Origin: Granulicatella sp041433555
Lineage (GTDB): Bacteria; Bacillota; Bacilli; Lactobacillales; Aerococcaceae
Direction: 5' to 3'
Assembly (NCBI RefSeq): GCF_041433555.1
Contig: NZ_JAPWBR010000007.1
Coordinates: forward strand, 11,640-75,639
DNA length: 64,000 nt
Shown here in pieces: positions 9,357-18,203 of the stretch. Position 1 is the first letter of the stretch; the number at the start of each line of letters is the position of its first letter. A model generated the notes under the pieces. The model was not told the origin of the DNA, did no database searches, and saw nothing but the letters and a program-made list of their open reading frames with translations. Position numbers and translations under genes: made by a program.

Positions 9357-10157
9357 ATGAAACAACGAGTGATTACTGCACTTATTGCTTTAGGTATATT
9401 CTTGCCAATTCTTTTTGTAGGCGACCTTTGGCTTAGAACACTTTTAGCAATGTTGGCGATTGTTGGGATTTATGAATTCTTCCAAATGAAAAAAATGAAT
9501 ATTTTTTCGATAGAAGGTTCTCTCACGTTACTTGCTACATTGTCATTTCTGTTTTCACAAAAACCATTAGTCGCTTTACCAAGAGGAATTGATTATTTCT
9601 TCTTTTATTTCTTAGTCGTAATGCTACTGATGACATTAACTGTATATAAGAGTGATCGCTTTTCTTTTGAAGATGCGGCATTTTGCTCGCTCATTTCTTT
9701 ATACGTTGGTGGTGGATTCTCTGGAATTTTATTTGTGAGAAGCATTAGTTTTGGAATGGCGATTTTTGTCTTCTTAGTTATTTGGGGTACAGATTCGTTC
9801 GCATATTTAGCTGGACGCAGATTTGGAAAACATAAATTAGCTCCGGATATTAGCCCGAATAAAACAATTGAAGGTTCTATTGGCGGAGTTATCGGTTCCG
9901 TATTATTAGGATTATTGGTAGTTCCATTTTATAATCCAGTAAAATTCTCAGTATTTGAATTTGTGCTCTTAGTGGTTTGTTTATCCATTTTTGGACAATT
10001 AGGAGATTTAGTAGAGTCAGCTTACAAGCGACAATTTAATGTAAAAGATTCTGGAAACTTATTCCCTGGGCATGGAGGGGTTTTGGATCGTTTTGATTCA
10101 ACTTTCTTCGCGATGTTTATGTTCCAGATCGTATTTAAATTTTTTGGGGAAATTTAA
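9357..10157 (+). CDS. cdsA: Phosphatidate cytidylyltransferase
   Basis: 266-residue multi-pass membrane enzyme making CDP-diacylglycerol from phosphatidic acid and CTP, the precursor of phosphatidylglycerol and cardiolipin. About seven to eight hydrophobic segments precede the C-terminal family signature, which runs from SAYKRQFNVKDSGN to HGGVLDRFDS. The ATG immediately follows the uppS stop with no gap. It sits in the conserved uppS-cdsA-rseP order. Confidence 0.95.
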   Translation: MKQRVITALIALGIFLPILFVGDLWLRTLLAMLAIVGIYEFFQMKKMNIFSIEGSLTLLATLSFLFSQKPLVALPRGIDYFFFYFLVVMLLMTLTVYKSDRFSFEDAAFCSLISLYVGGGFSGILFVRSISFGMAIFVFLVIWGTDSFAYLAGRRFGKHKLAPDISPNKTIEGSIGGVIGSVLLGLLVVPFYNPVKFSVFEFVLLVVCLSIFGQLGDLVESAYKRQFNVKDSGNLFPGHGGVLDRFDSTFFAMFMFQIVFKFFGEI

Positions 10158-10171
10158 AAGAGGTGAAGTCA

Positions 10172-11437
10172 TTGCAAGGAGTCATTGCATTTTTATTTGT
10201 ATTTAGTATTATCGTGATTATTCATGAATTTGGGCATTACTATTTTGCCAAAAAAGCAGGGATATTAGTCCGTGAATTTGCAATTGGTATGGGACCAAAA
10301 ATCTTCCAAGTCCGTAAAGGTGAAACAGTGTATACGCTGCGCTTATTACCGATTGGTGGATATGTTCGTATGGCAGGGCACGATGAAGATGAACAAGAAA
10401 TTAAACCAGGGATGATGATTACCATCGTCTTAGATAGTGAGAATGTTGTTCAAAAATTAAATTTTGACGATAAATTAATTATCGAGAATTCTTTACCTTT
10501 CCAAATCGAAGATGCAGACTTACATAAGGATATGACATTAACTGGATACTTCATTAATTCTGAAGAGAAAGTAACATTAACCGTTTCTAAGACTGCAACT
10601 ATTGTTGAATCTGATGGAACAGAAGTAGTCGTTGCTCCAGTGGAACGTCAATTTAATTCAGCAACTTTATGGAATCGAATTAAAACGAACGCTGCTGGAC
10701 CGATGAATAACTTTATTTTATCGATTTTAGTATTTATTATTGTTGGATTCTTGCAAGGTGGAGTTCCATCTAATGATGCGATTATCGGACAAGTAACAGA
10801 TGATTCTGCAGCGCAAGTAGCAGGGCTAAAAGAAGGCGATAAAGTTCTTTCAATTGACGGTGTTGAGATTCATTCATGGGATGAAATGACAAAGGTGGTT
10901 CGTTCTAGTGCGGATAAACCTCTCGAGGTTTCAATTGAACGTGACGGGAAAACTCAGGAAGTTCAAGTGACTCCTAAAGCTATCGAAGCATCAGATGGTT
11001 CAAAAGTAGGTCAATTTGGTGTGACAAGAATTCTTAAAAAAGATATTCTTTCCATTCTTGCTTATGGGTTTACGCAAACTGTTTCAGTTGTCGTATTAGT
11101 GCTTTCAGCATTAGGTTCACTCTTTACGAGAGGGTTTAATTTAAATCAACTAGGCGGACCAGTTGCGATTTACTCGATGACATCGCAAGTTGCTAAAAAT
11201 GGGTTCATTGACTTACTAGCGTTTATGGGGATGATTAGTGCCAACCTTGGTGTCATGAACTTGTTACCAATTCCGGCGCTAGATGGTGGAAAACTCGTTC
11301 TGAATGTCATTGAAGGGATTCGTAAGAAACCACTCGATCCAGAAAAAGAAGGCTATTTAACAATTGCAGGGGCAATTTTCCTATTTGCATTAATGCTTCT
11401 TGTAACATGGAACGATATTATGAAATTATTTAATTAG
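10172..11437 (+). CDS. rseP: Site-2 intramembrane zinc metalloprotease RseP (Eep/RasP)
   Basis: 421-residue membrane protease that cleaves within transmembrane segments of anti-sigma factors and signal-peptide remnants; in enterococci and streptococci the homologue Eep also matures peptide pheromones. The HEFGH zinc motif is at residues 18-22 and the third ligand motif NLLPIPALDGG is near residue 369; one PDZ domain lies between (about 190-270). I favour a TTG start at 10172 because GAGGTGA is spaced 5 bases before it; a GTG at 10163 is part of that site. The next gene is polC rather than proS, which is the usual neighbour. Confidence 0.93.
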   Translation: MQGVIAFLFVFSIIVIIHEFGHYYFAKKAGILVREFAIGMGPKIFQVRKGETVYTLRLLPIGGYVRMAGHDEDEQEIKPGMMITIVLDSENVVQKLNFDDKLIIENSLPFQIEDADLHKDMTLTGYFINSEEKVTLTVSKTATIVESDGTEVVVAPVERQFNSATLWNRIKTNAAGPMNNFILSILVFIIVGFLQGGVPSNDAIIGQVTDDSAAQVAGLKEGDKVLSIDGVEIHSWDEMTKVVRSSADKPLEVSIERDGKTQEVQVTPKAIEASDGSKVGQFGVTRILKKDILSILAYGFTQTVSVVVLVLSALGSLFTRGFNLNQLGGPVAIYSMTSQVAKNGFIDLLAFMGMISANLGVMNLLPIPALDGGKLVLNVIEGIRKKPLDPEKEGYLTIAGAIFLFALMLLVTWNDIMKLFN

Positions 11438-11439
11438 AC

Positions 11440-11472
11440 AAGAGAGTGTCTCTACGATGGTGGAGCACTCTT
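11440..11472 (+). terminator. Imperfect hairpin between rseP and polC
   Basis: AAGAGAGTG pairs imperfectly with a downstream CACTCTT, and there is only a short T-rich tail. It may be a weak terminator or a partial attenuator inside the operon. Confidence 0.45.
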
Positions 11473-11498
11473 CTTATGTAATAAAAAAGGAGGAAACC

Positions 11499-14400
11499 AT
11501 GAGTCAATCACAAAAGGATTTAATGAAAAAAGTGATCGAGCAATTTAATCTTGCTGACACTAGTATTTTTTCTCCAGAATTTGATGAAGCGAAATTAGTT
11601 CGAATCGACATTTCGAAATTGGATAAAACGTGGACGTTCCATATTCATAATCCAGTAATCTTTATGTATGAGAAATTCAAACTATTCACTGATGCGCTGA
11701 ACGATACTTACCGTCAATTCGGTGGAAAAGCTGTGATTACAACAGATGATGGGGCAGAAGTGACGGAGGAACTCGTTCAGTCTTATTGGGAATATGTGCT
11801 AGAAACATTAAAGGATGAATCTGCAGTTTCTCATCAAATTTTAGCGGATCAAACTCCAAAATATGAGAAAAATCAACTAAAACTTCATTGCCCAAATGAA
11901 TTAACAAAGACGCACTTAACGAATAATTGCGTTCCAAGAATCCAACAAGCTTATATGGAAGCTGGCTTCCCTAAGCTTGGCGTTCAAATTCATGTGGATG
12001 ATGAGTTGCAGGACCGCATGGCAGAAGAGTTTGTTCAAAAAGAACAACAAATCGAACAGGAGTTTAACGAAGCTCAAAAAGCGGCTCAACTTGCTGCTTC
12101 CCAAGCGCCTCAAAAAAAATCAGGTGCTCCAGCTTCTTCTAAACCAGAAGGTGTTATTTACGGTAAACCGATTAAATCCAATAGTGAAGTTCGTGCTATT
12201 GCTGATATTTTCGAAGAAGAGCGCAATGTTGTTATCGAAGGGAAGATTTTTGATATCGAACTTCGTCGTGGTAAAGCAAAAGGAAAGTTGTTCGGAAATG
12301 TTAAATTGACGGACTATACTTCTTCCATCAGTGCGACTTTATTCCCATCAACTCCTGAAGATGAACAAGCGCTTGAAGGGTTGAAAAAAGGAACATGGGT
12401 TAGAGCGTTCGGTACGATTGAAGTGAATAAATTTTCTCAAGAATTGGGAATGATTATTCGTGATATGAACGCTGTGAATCGTGAAGGTAGAAAAGATAAG
12501 GCAGAAGGCGAAAAACGCGTTGAGTTGCATATGCATACGAATATGTCAGTGATGGATGCAACGAATGCTCCAAGCGACTTGATTAGTCAAGCGGCTAAAT
12601 GGGGACATAAGGCGATTGCGATAACAGACCACGCCAACTTACAAGCTTATCCAGAGGCACACGGGGCTGGTAAGAAAAACGGCATTAAGATTTTATACGG
12701 ATTAGAAGGAAATATCGTAGATGATCATGTGAACGTTGCCTATAATCCACAGCATATTTTATTAGAAGATGCGACTTATGTGGTCTTCGACGTGGAAACA
12801 ACCGGTCTTTCTGCGATTTATGATAGCATCATCGAATTAGCCGCCGTGAAAATGAAAAATGGTGTTGTAGTTGACAAGTTTGAAGAATTTATCGATCCAG
12901 GTCATCCATTATCAGCAACAACCATTCAATTAACAGGGATTACTGATGAGATGGTAAAAGGCTCAAAATCAGCAGAACAAGTCTTAAAAGAGTTCCATGA
13001 ATTTTCTAAAGACTGTATTCTTGTAGCGCATAATGCAAGTTTTGATATGGGCTTCTTAAACACAGGATACGAAAATGTGGGAATTCCAAAAACAAATCAA
13101 CCAGTTATCGATACCTTAGAATTGTCTCGTATGTTGCATCCACAACTGAAGTCTCACCGTTTAAATACTTTAGCGAAACGGTATAATGTTGCACTTGAAC
13201 AACACCACCGTGCCGTGTATGACTCTGAGACAACGGGTTATTTATGTCATATTTTCTTAAAAGAAGCAGCTACAGAGCATAATCTCTTATATCACGATGA
13301 ATTAAATACCAATATTCATCCAGAGGAAGTCTTTAAAAACGGGCGTCCATTCCATGCGACGATTTTTGCAAAAGATCAAGCTGGACTAAAAGAATTGTTC
13401 AAGGTTGTATCTCAATCCAATATCGAGTATTACTACCGCGTCCCTCGTATTTTAAGAAGTATGCTTTCAAGCCGTCGTGATTCGTTCCTATTAGGTTCAG
13501 GATGTGCTGAAGGGGAAGTATTCGAAGCGATGATGCAAAAAGGGTACAACGAGGCAAAAGAAAAGGCTAAATTCTATGACTATATTGAAATTATGCCGAA
13601 AGCCATCTATCGACCTTTAATCAAGAAAGAATTAATTCGGAACGAGCATCATTTAGAAGAGATTATTCAAAACTTAGTCCGTCTGGGAGAAGAGTTAGGG
13701 AAACCAGTTGTAGCGACTGGGAATGTTCACTACTTAAATCCAGAAGACAAGATTTATCGCGAGATTCTTCTGACATCATTAAACAATGGGGTTCCTCAAG
13801 AATATCCGGATGCACACTTGAGAACGACTGATGAGATGTTAAAAGAATTCGCGTTTCTTGGTGAAGAAAAAGCTTATGAAGTTGTCGTGACGAACTCGAA
13901 TTGGGTTAGCGAACAATTGGAAGAAATTACTCCAGTGAAAGATGATTTATTTACTCCTAAAATTGAAGGCGCCGCTGACGAGATAACTAAATTAAGTTAC
14001 GATAAAGCACATGAATGGTATGGAAACCCTCTACCTAAAATTGTTGAGGATCGTATTAAAAAAGAGCTAAAGAGTATTATTGGAAATGGTTTTTCGGTAA
14101 TTTATTTAATTGCTCAAAAACTTGTATTAAAGAGTAATCAGGACGGGTATTTGGTTGGATCACGTGGGTCTGTTGGTTCGTCTCTAGTTGCGACATTAAC
14201 AGGAATTACCGAAGTGAATCCATTAGCCCCACACTATCGTTGTCCTCAATGTCAATTATCAGAATTCTTTGATGATGGATCAGTAGGCTCAGGTTTTGAT
14301 TTACCTGAAAAAAATTGTCCAAGATGTAATACGAGGATGGTTAAAGACGGACACGACATTCCGTTTGAAACTTTCCTTGGATTCTACGGAGATAAAGTTC

Positions 14401-15833
14401 CCGATATCGATTTGAACTTTAGTGGGGAATATCAACCACAAGCGCATAACTATACAAAAGTATTGTTCGGGGAAGATTATGTATATCGTGCAGGAACCAT
14501 CAGTACGGTTGCTGAAAAGACTGCTTTTGGTTATGTAAAAGGATATGAACGTGACTTGGGACTCGAACTTCGTCAAGCAGAAATTGAACGTCTAGCTAGT
14601 GGATGTACAGGGGTTAAACGTAGTACAGGTCAGCACCCGGGTGGGATTATTGTAATTCCTGACTATATGGATGTATACGACTTTACGCCAATTCAATACC
14701 CGGCAGATGATTTGAGTGCTGAGTGGAGAACAACCCACTTTGACTTCCATTCAATTCACGATAATGTATTAAAACTCGATATTCTTGGACACGATGATCC
14801 TACCGTGATTCGTATGTTACAAGATTTATCAGGAATGGATCCGAAATCGATTCCACCTGATGATCCAGAAGTGATGAAAATCTTTGGTGGTACTGAAGTG
14901 TTAGGAGTTACTCCTGAACAAATCGACTCCAATACGGGGACACTTGGTATTCCGGAATTTGGTACGAAATTCGTTCGTGGAATGTTAGAACAAACAAAAC
15001 CTTCAACATTTACTGAGTTGCTCCAAATTTCAGGATTATCGCATGGTACCGACGTATATCTTGGAAATGCTGAAGAATTAATTCGTCTTCACAATATTCC
15101 GCTTGCCGATGTTATCGGTTGTCGTGACGATATCATGGTGTATTTAATCCATAAAGGCGTTGAAGAAGGGATTGCCTTCAAAATCATGGAAGGAGTACGT
15201 AAAGGGAAAGGAATCCCTGACGACTTCCAAGCGATTATGAGAGAAAACAATGTCCCAGAATGGTATATTCAATCTTGCTTAAAGATTAAATATATGTTCC
15301 CGAAAGCCCATGCGGCAGCGTATGTTTTAATGGCGTTACGTGTAGCTTGGTTTAAAGTTCATAAACCATTGTTATACTACTGTGCTTATTTCTCAGTGCG
15401 TGCGCAAGATTTCGATATCGTTGCCATGTCACAAGGGAAAGAGATGATTAAGAAACGTATTAAAGAAATTCGCGAAAAAGGAATGGAAGCAAGTACGAAA
15501 GAACAAAACTTGCTAACCGTTCTTGAATTAGCCAACGAGATGGTGGAACGTGGTTTCCACTTCAAGATGGTCGACGTGGATAAATCTGAAGCAAGTAATT
15601 TTGTCATCGAAGGTGATTCACTGATTGCTCCATTTAGAGCGATTCAAGGATTAGGCTTGAACGTTGCAAACAAAATCGTTGAAGCAAGACAAGAACAACC
15701 ATTCCTATCGAAGAAAGATTTGGCGACACGTGGTAAAGTATCGAAGACGCTTATTGACTATATGACAGAAAACAAAGTCTTAGACCACTTACCAGATGAA
15801 AACCAATTATCATTATTCGATGATTTGTTCTAA
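11499..15833 (+). CDS. polC: DNA polymerase III alpha subunit, PolC type
   Basis: 1444-residue replicative polymerase of low-G+C Gram-positives, close to the usual length of about 1440. Domains in order are an N-terminal region, an OB fold near 230-310, a PHP domain beginning at ELHMHTNMSVMDA near residue 340, an inserted DnaQ-like 3'-5' exonuclease (VVFDVETTGL near 427), then palm, thumb and fingers. The zinc-binding CPQC/CPRC pair and the PDIDLNF catalytic motif lie in the polymerase core. The start at 11499 follows AAGGAGG; an upstream ATG at 11457 has no such site. A promoter and leader for rimP follow directly. Confidence 0.98.
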   Translation: MSQSQKDLMKKVIEQFNLADTSIFSPEFDEAKLVRIDISKLDKTWTFHIHNPVIFMYEKFKLFTDALNDTYRQFGGKAVITTDDGAEVTEELVQSYWEYVLETLKDESAVSHQILADQTPKYEKNQLKLHCPNELTKTHLTNNCVPRIQQAYMEAGFPKLGVQIHVDDELQDRMAEEFVQKEQQIEQEFNEAQKAAQLAASQAPQKKSGAPASSKPEGVIYGKPIKSNSEVRAIADIFEEERNVVIEGKIFDIELRRGKAKGKLFGNVKLTDYTSSISATLFPSTPEDEQALEGLKKGTWVRAFGTIEVNKFSQELGMIIRDMNAVNREGRKDKAEGEKRVELHMHTNMSVMDATNAPSDLISQAAKWGHKAIAITDHANLQAYPEAHGAGKKNGIKILYGLEGNIVDDHVNVAYNPQHILLEDATYVVFDVETTGLSAIYDSIIELAAVKMKNGVVVDKFEEFIDPGHPLSATTIQLTGITDEMVKGSKSAEQVLKEFHEFSKDCILVAHNASFDMGFLNTGYENVGIPKTNQPVIDTLELSRMLHPQLKSHRLNTLAKRYNVALEQHHRAVYDSETTGYLCHIFLKEAATEHNLLYHDELNTNIHPEEVFKNGRPFHATIFAKDQAGLKELFKVVSQSNIEYYYRVPRILRSMLSSRRDSFLLGSGCAEGEVFEAMMQKGYNEAKEKAKFYDYIEIMPKAIYRPLIKKELIRNEHHLEEIIQNLVRLGEELGKPVVATGNVHYLNPEDKIYREILLTSLNNGVPQEYPDAHLRTTDEMLKEFAFLGEEKAYEVVVTNSNWVSEQLEEITPVKDDLFTPKIEGAADEITKLSYDKAHEWYGNPLPKIVEDRIKKELKSIIGNGFSVIYLIAQKLVLKSNQDGYLVGSRGSVGSSLVATLTGITEVNPLAPHYRCPQCQLSEFFDDGSVGSGFDLPEKNCPRCNTRMVKDGHDIPFETFLGFYGDKVPDIDLNFSGEYQPQAHNYTKVLFGEDYVYRAGTISTVAEKTAFGYVKGYERDLGLELRQAEIERLASGCTGVKRSTGQHPGGIIVIPDYMDVYDFTPIQYPADDLSAEWRTTHFDFHSIHDNVLKLDILGHDDPTVIRMLQDLSGMDPKSIPPDDPEVMKIFGGTEVLGVTPEQIDSNTGTLGIPEFGTKFVRGMLEQTKPSTFTELLQISGLSHGTDVYLGNAEELIRLHNIPLADVIGCRDDIMVYLIHKGVEEGIAFKIMEGVRKGKGIPDDFQAIMRENNVPEWYIQSCLKIKYMFPKAHAAAYVLMALRVAWFKVHKPLLYYCAYFSVRAQDFDIVAMSQGKEMIKKRIKEIREKGMEASTKEQNLLTVLELANEMVERGFHFKMVDVDKSEASNFVIEGDSLIAPFRAIQGLGLNVANKIVEARQEQPFLSKKDLATRGKVSKTLIDYMTENKVLDHLPDENQLSLFDDLF

Positions 15834-15844
15834 TATCACAATAG

Positions 15845-15874
15845 TTGGTATTTTAACAAAGTATATGGTATACT
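15845..15874 (+). promoter_or_regulatory. Promoter of the rimP-nusA-infB operon
   Basis: The -35-like TTGGTA (15845-15850) is 18 bases from an extended -10 TGG-TATACT (-10 at 15869-15874). Transcription would start near 15881, about 20 bases before the leader hairpin. Confidence 0.6.
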
Positions 15875-15900
15875 AACAAAGTAGAATAGTAGTTGAGAGG

Positions 15901-15930
15901 AGAGTGAGCGGAAACGCTCACTCTTTTTAT
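15901..15930 (+). terminator. Leader terminator/attenuator upstream of rimP
   Basis: A perfect 10-base-pair stem (AGAGTGAGCG/CGCTCACTCT) is capped by a GAAA tetraloop and followed by TTTTTAT. It could end polC transcripts, but it lies downstream of the putative rimP promoter and so could also prematurely terminate the rimP-nusA operon. NusA-dependent autoregulation of this operon is known in bacteria; that it acts here is inference. Confidence 0.75.
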
Positions 15931-15964
15931 CGACATGGACTCAAGTAGCAAGGAGGTTGAGGCT

Positions 15965-16438
15965 ATGAGTAAAGTAACTGAGACGGTAACAGAGCTTACT
16001 AAAGAAGTAATTGAAAAAGAAGGCTTTGAGTTATTCGACTTAGAATTTGTTAAAGAAGGAAAGAATTGGTTTCTACGTTTTTACTTAGATAAACCGGGCG
16101 GTATCGATTTAGATGACTGCGCGTTTATGAGTGAAAAATTTAGTGAAATTCTTGATTCACAAGACCCAGATCCAATTCCACAAGCTTACTTCTTAGAAGT
16201 TTCTTCACCAGGTGCAGAGCGCCCGTTAAGAAACGAGGAAGAATTAAAAGCAGCGATTGGTTCATATGTACACTTATCGTTTTATCAAAACGTTGAAGGT
16301 GAGAAATTCCTTGAAGGAACTCTTCTTTCAGTCGATGAAGAAACGGTAACATTAAACGTACAAATCAAAACTAGAACAAAAGAATTTACAATTGATCGTA
16401 AGAATATTGCGAAAGCACGTCTTGCAATCAAATTCTAA
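15965..16438 (+). CDS. rimP: Ribosome maturation factor RimP
   Basis: 157-residue 30S assembly factor. The family features are the N-terminal alpha-beta domain (ELFDLEFVKEGKNWFLRFYLDKPGGIDLDDC), the SSPGAERPL loop and a C-terminal SH3-like barrel. The ATG at 15965 is 8 bases after AAGGAGG; an upstream ATG at 15935 precedes that site. It is first gene of the conserved rimP-nusA-ylxR-ylxQ-infB operon. Confidence 0.95.
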   Translation: MSKVTETVTELTKEVIEKEGFELFDLEFVKEGKNWFLRFYLDKPGGIDLDDCAFMSEKFSEILDSQDPDPIPQAYFLEVSSPGAERPLRNEEELKAAIGSYVHLSFYQNVEGEKFLEGTLLSVDEETVTLNVQIKTRTKEFTIDRKNIAKARLAIKF

Positions 16439-16457
16439 GGAGTAAAGGAGTAAACAA

Positions 16458-17558
16458 ATGAGTAAAGAAATGCTACGAGCATTAACTGTTCTCGAAGAAG
16501 AAAAAGGAATCTCTAAAGATGTCGTGATTACAGCTTTAGAAGCAGCGTTAGTGTCTGCATATAAGAAAAACTACGGACAAGCTCAAAACGTTGAAGTGGA
16601 GTTTGACCAAAAGAAAGGCAACATGCATGTATATGCAGTTAAAGAAGTTGTTGAATATGTATTCGATTCAACTCTCGAAGTTAGCCTAGAAGAGGCGCAT
16701 GCGAAAAACAAAGCATATGAAGTTGGCGATAAAATTCGTTTTGAAGTAACACCTAAAGACTTCGGACGTATTGCTGCTCAAACAGCTAAACAAGTGATTA
16801 TGCAACGTCTTCGCGATGCTGAACGTACAAACATCTACAATGAATTCATCCAATACGAAAATGAAATCATGACAGGTGTTGTTGATCGTCAAGATTTCCG
16901 TTACGTGTACGTAAACCTTGGTCGTATCGTTGCTGGTATGGCCAAACAAGACCAAATTCCTACAGAAGAGTACTTACCTGATCAACGTATCAAAGTTTTA
17001 GTTTCTAAAGTTGATAACACTACTAAAGGACCTCAAATTTTCGTAAGCCGTACTCATCCAGATTTATTAAAACGTTTATTTGAACAAGAAGTTCCTGAAA
17101 TTTACGACGGCGTTGTAGAGATCGTTTCTATCGCTCGTGAAGCAGGAGACCGTGCTAAAGTAGCTGTTCGTTCAAACGATGCTAATTTAGACCCAGTTGG
17201 AACATGCGTAGGACCTCGCGGACAACGTGTTCATAACATTGTTGAAGAATTAAACGGTGAAAACATGGATATCGTGGAATGGAACGAAGATCCAGCAATT
17301 TACATCAAAAACGCATTAAACCCAGCTCAAGTACTTAAAGTTGAATTTAATGATGATAGCAATGGTTGTATCGTTGTTGTACCAGATCACCAATTATCTC
17401 TTGCAATTGGTAAACGTGGTCAAAACGCACGTCTAGCTGCGAAATTAACAGGATACCGTATTGATATTAAATCTGAAACTGCTTATGAAGAGTATTTAGA
17501 AAATTTAGCAAATCCAGTTGTTGAAGAAACAGAAGAAACTTCTTCTGAAGAAGAATAA
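16458..17558 (+). CDS. nusA: Transcription termination/antitermination factor NusA
   Basis: 366-residue RNA polymerase-associated factor that promotes pausing and intrinsic termination. It has the N-terminal polymerase-binding domain (about 1-125), an S1 domain (about 135-200) and two KH domains containing DPVGTCVGPRGQRV and LAIGKRGQNARLA. The protein ends in an acidic tail (EETEETSSEEE). It lacks the extra C-terminal repeats found in Proteobacteria, as expected for Firmicutes. It sits 19 bases after rimP with an AAGGAG ribosome binding site. Confidence 0.97.
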   Translation: MSKEMLRALTVLEEEKGISKDVVITALEAALVSAYKKNYGQAQNVEVEFDQKKGNMHVYAVKEVVEYVFDSTLEVSLEEAHAKNKAYEVGDKIRFEVTPKDFGRIAAQTAKQVIMQRLRDAERTNIYNEFIQYENEIMTGVVDRQDFRYVYVNLGRIVAGMAKQDQIPTEEYLPDQRIKVLVSKVDNTTKGPQIFVSRTHPDLLKRLFEQEVPEIYDGVVEIVSIAREAGDRAKVAVRSNDANLDPVGTCVGPRGQRVHNIVEELNGENMDIVEWNEDPAIYIKNALNPAQVLKVEFNDDSNGCIVVVPDHQLSLAIGKRGQNARLAAKLTGYRIDIKSETAYEEYLENLANPVVEETEETSSEEE

Positions 17559-17575
17559 AATACAGGAGGTGCACG

Positions 17576-17881
17576 ATGAAAAAGAAAAAGATTCCGATGC
17601 GCCGTTGTATCGCTTCTGGTGAAATGATGCCGAAGAAAGAGTTGGTTCGTATTGTTCGTAATGCTGAAGGCGTTGCACAAATTGACCCAACTGGTAAAGT
17701 AAACGGCCGTGGCGCTTATATTACTCTTGAACCTACATTAGTTGAGAAAGCTTGGAAAAACCGTCTATTTGAAAAACAATTAGAAATTGAAATTCCAGAT
17801 GCATTTTACGAAGAACTTCTCGCTTATGTAGAACATCAAAAAGCAAGAAAAGAGTTGTTTAGTGATGGAAGAGCTCGTTAA
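17576..17881 (+). CDS. rnpM: YlxR-family RNA-binding protein (RnpM)
   Basis: 101-residue basic protein of the YlxR (DUF448) family. The conserved PMRRCIASGEMMPKKELVRIVR motif near the N terminus and NGRGAYI are characteristic. Bacillus YlxR has been described as RnpM, a modulator of RNase P. An ACAGGAGGTG ribosome binding site lies just before the ATG. Its end overlaps the start of the next gene, so the two are translationally coupled. Confidence 0.92.
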   Translation: MKKKKIPMRRCIASGEMMPKKELVRIVRNAEGVAQIDPTGKVNGRGAYITLEPTLVEKAWKNRLFEKQLEIEIPDAFYEELLAYVEHQKARKELFSDGRAR

Positions 17882-18191
17882 ACAAAGAGCTTTGAATTTA
17901 CTTGGAATGGCAACAGCTGCTCGTAAACTGATTAGTGGTGAGGAGCAAGTTATCCAAAGTATTCAAAGACAAAAAGGAAATTTAGTGATTTGTACCAAAG
18001 ATTGTAGTGCAAACACGGTTAAAAAAATCAAAAACAAATGTGAATATTATGAAATTCCTTTTGTTCAGCAATTTGAAACGGATGAATTGTCTTTAGCAAT
18101 TGGCAAAAGACGTTCCATCGTTTTAGTTGATGATCGAGGGTTTACAAAGAGTCTACTGAAGATGAAGGGATTTAACGATATGAACGAATAG
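17865..18191 (+). CDS. ylxQ: L7Ae-family ribosomal/RNA-binding protein YlxQ
   Basis: 108-residue member of the L7Ae/L30e/S12e/Gadd45 fold, expected to bind kink-turn RNA. Typical elements are LLGMATAARKLISGEE at the N terminus, CTKDCSANT in the middle and a hydrophobic LAIGKRRSIVLVDDRGF strand-helix. The start overlaps the rnpM stop region; ATG at 17865 is preferred to an adjacent GTG at 17862. It is part of the conserved nusA-infB segment, and its precise role is not established. Confidence 0.9.
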   Translation: MEELVKQRALNLLGMATAARKLISGEEQVIQSIQRQKGNLVICTKDCSANTVKKIKNKCEYYEIPFVQQFETDELSLAIGKRRSIVLVDDRGFTKSLLKMKGFNDMNE

Positions 18192-18203
18192 GAAGGTGAG
18201 ACT

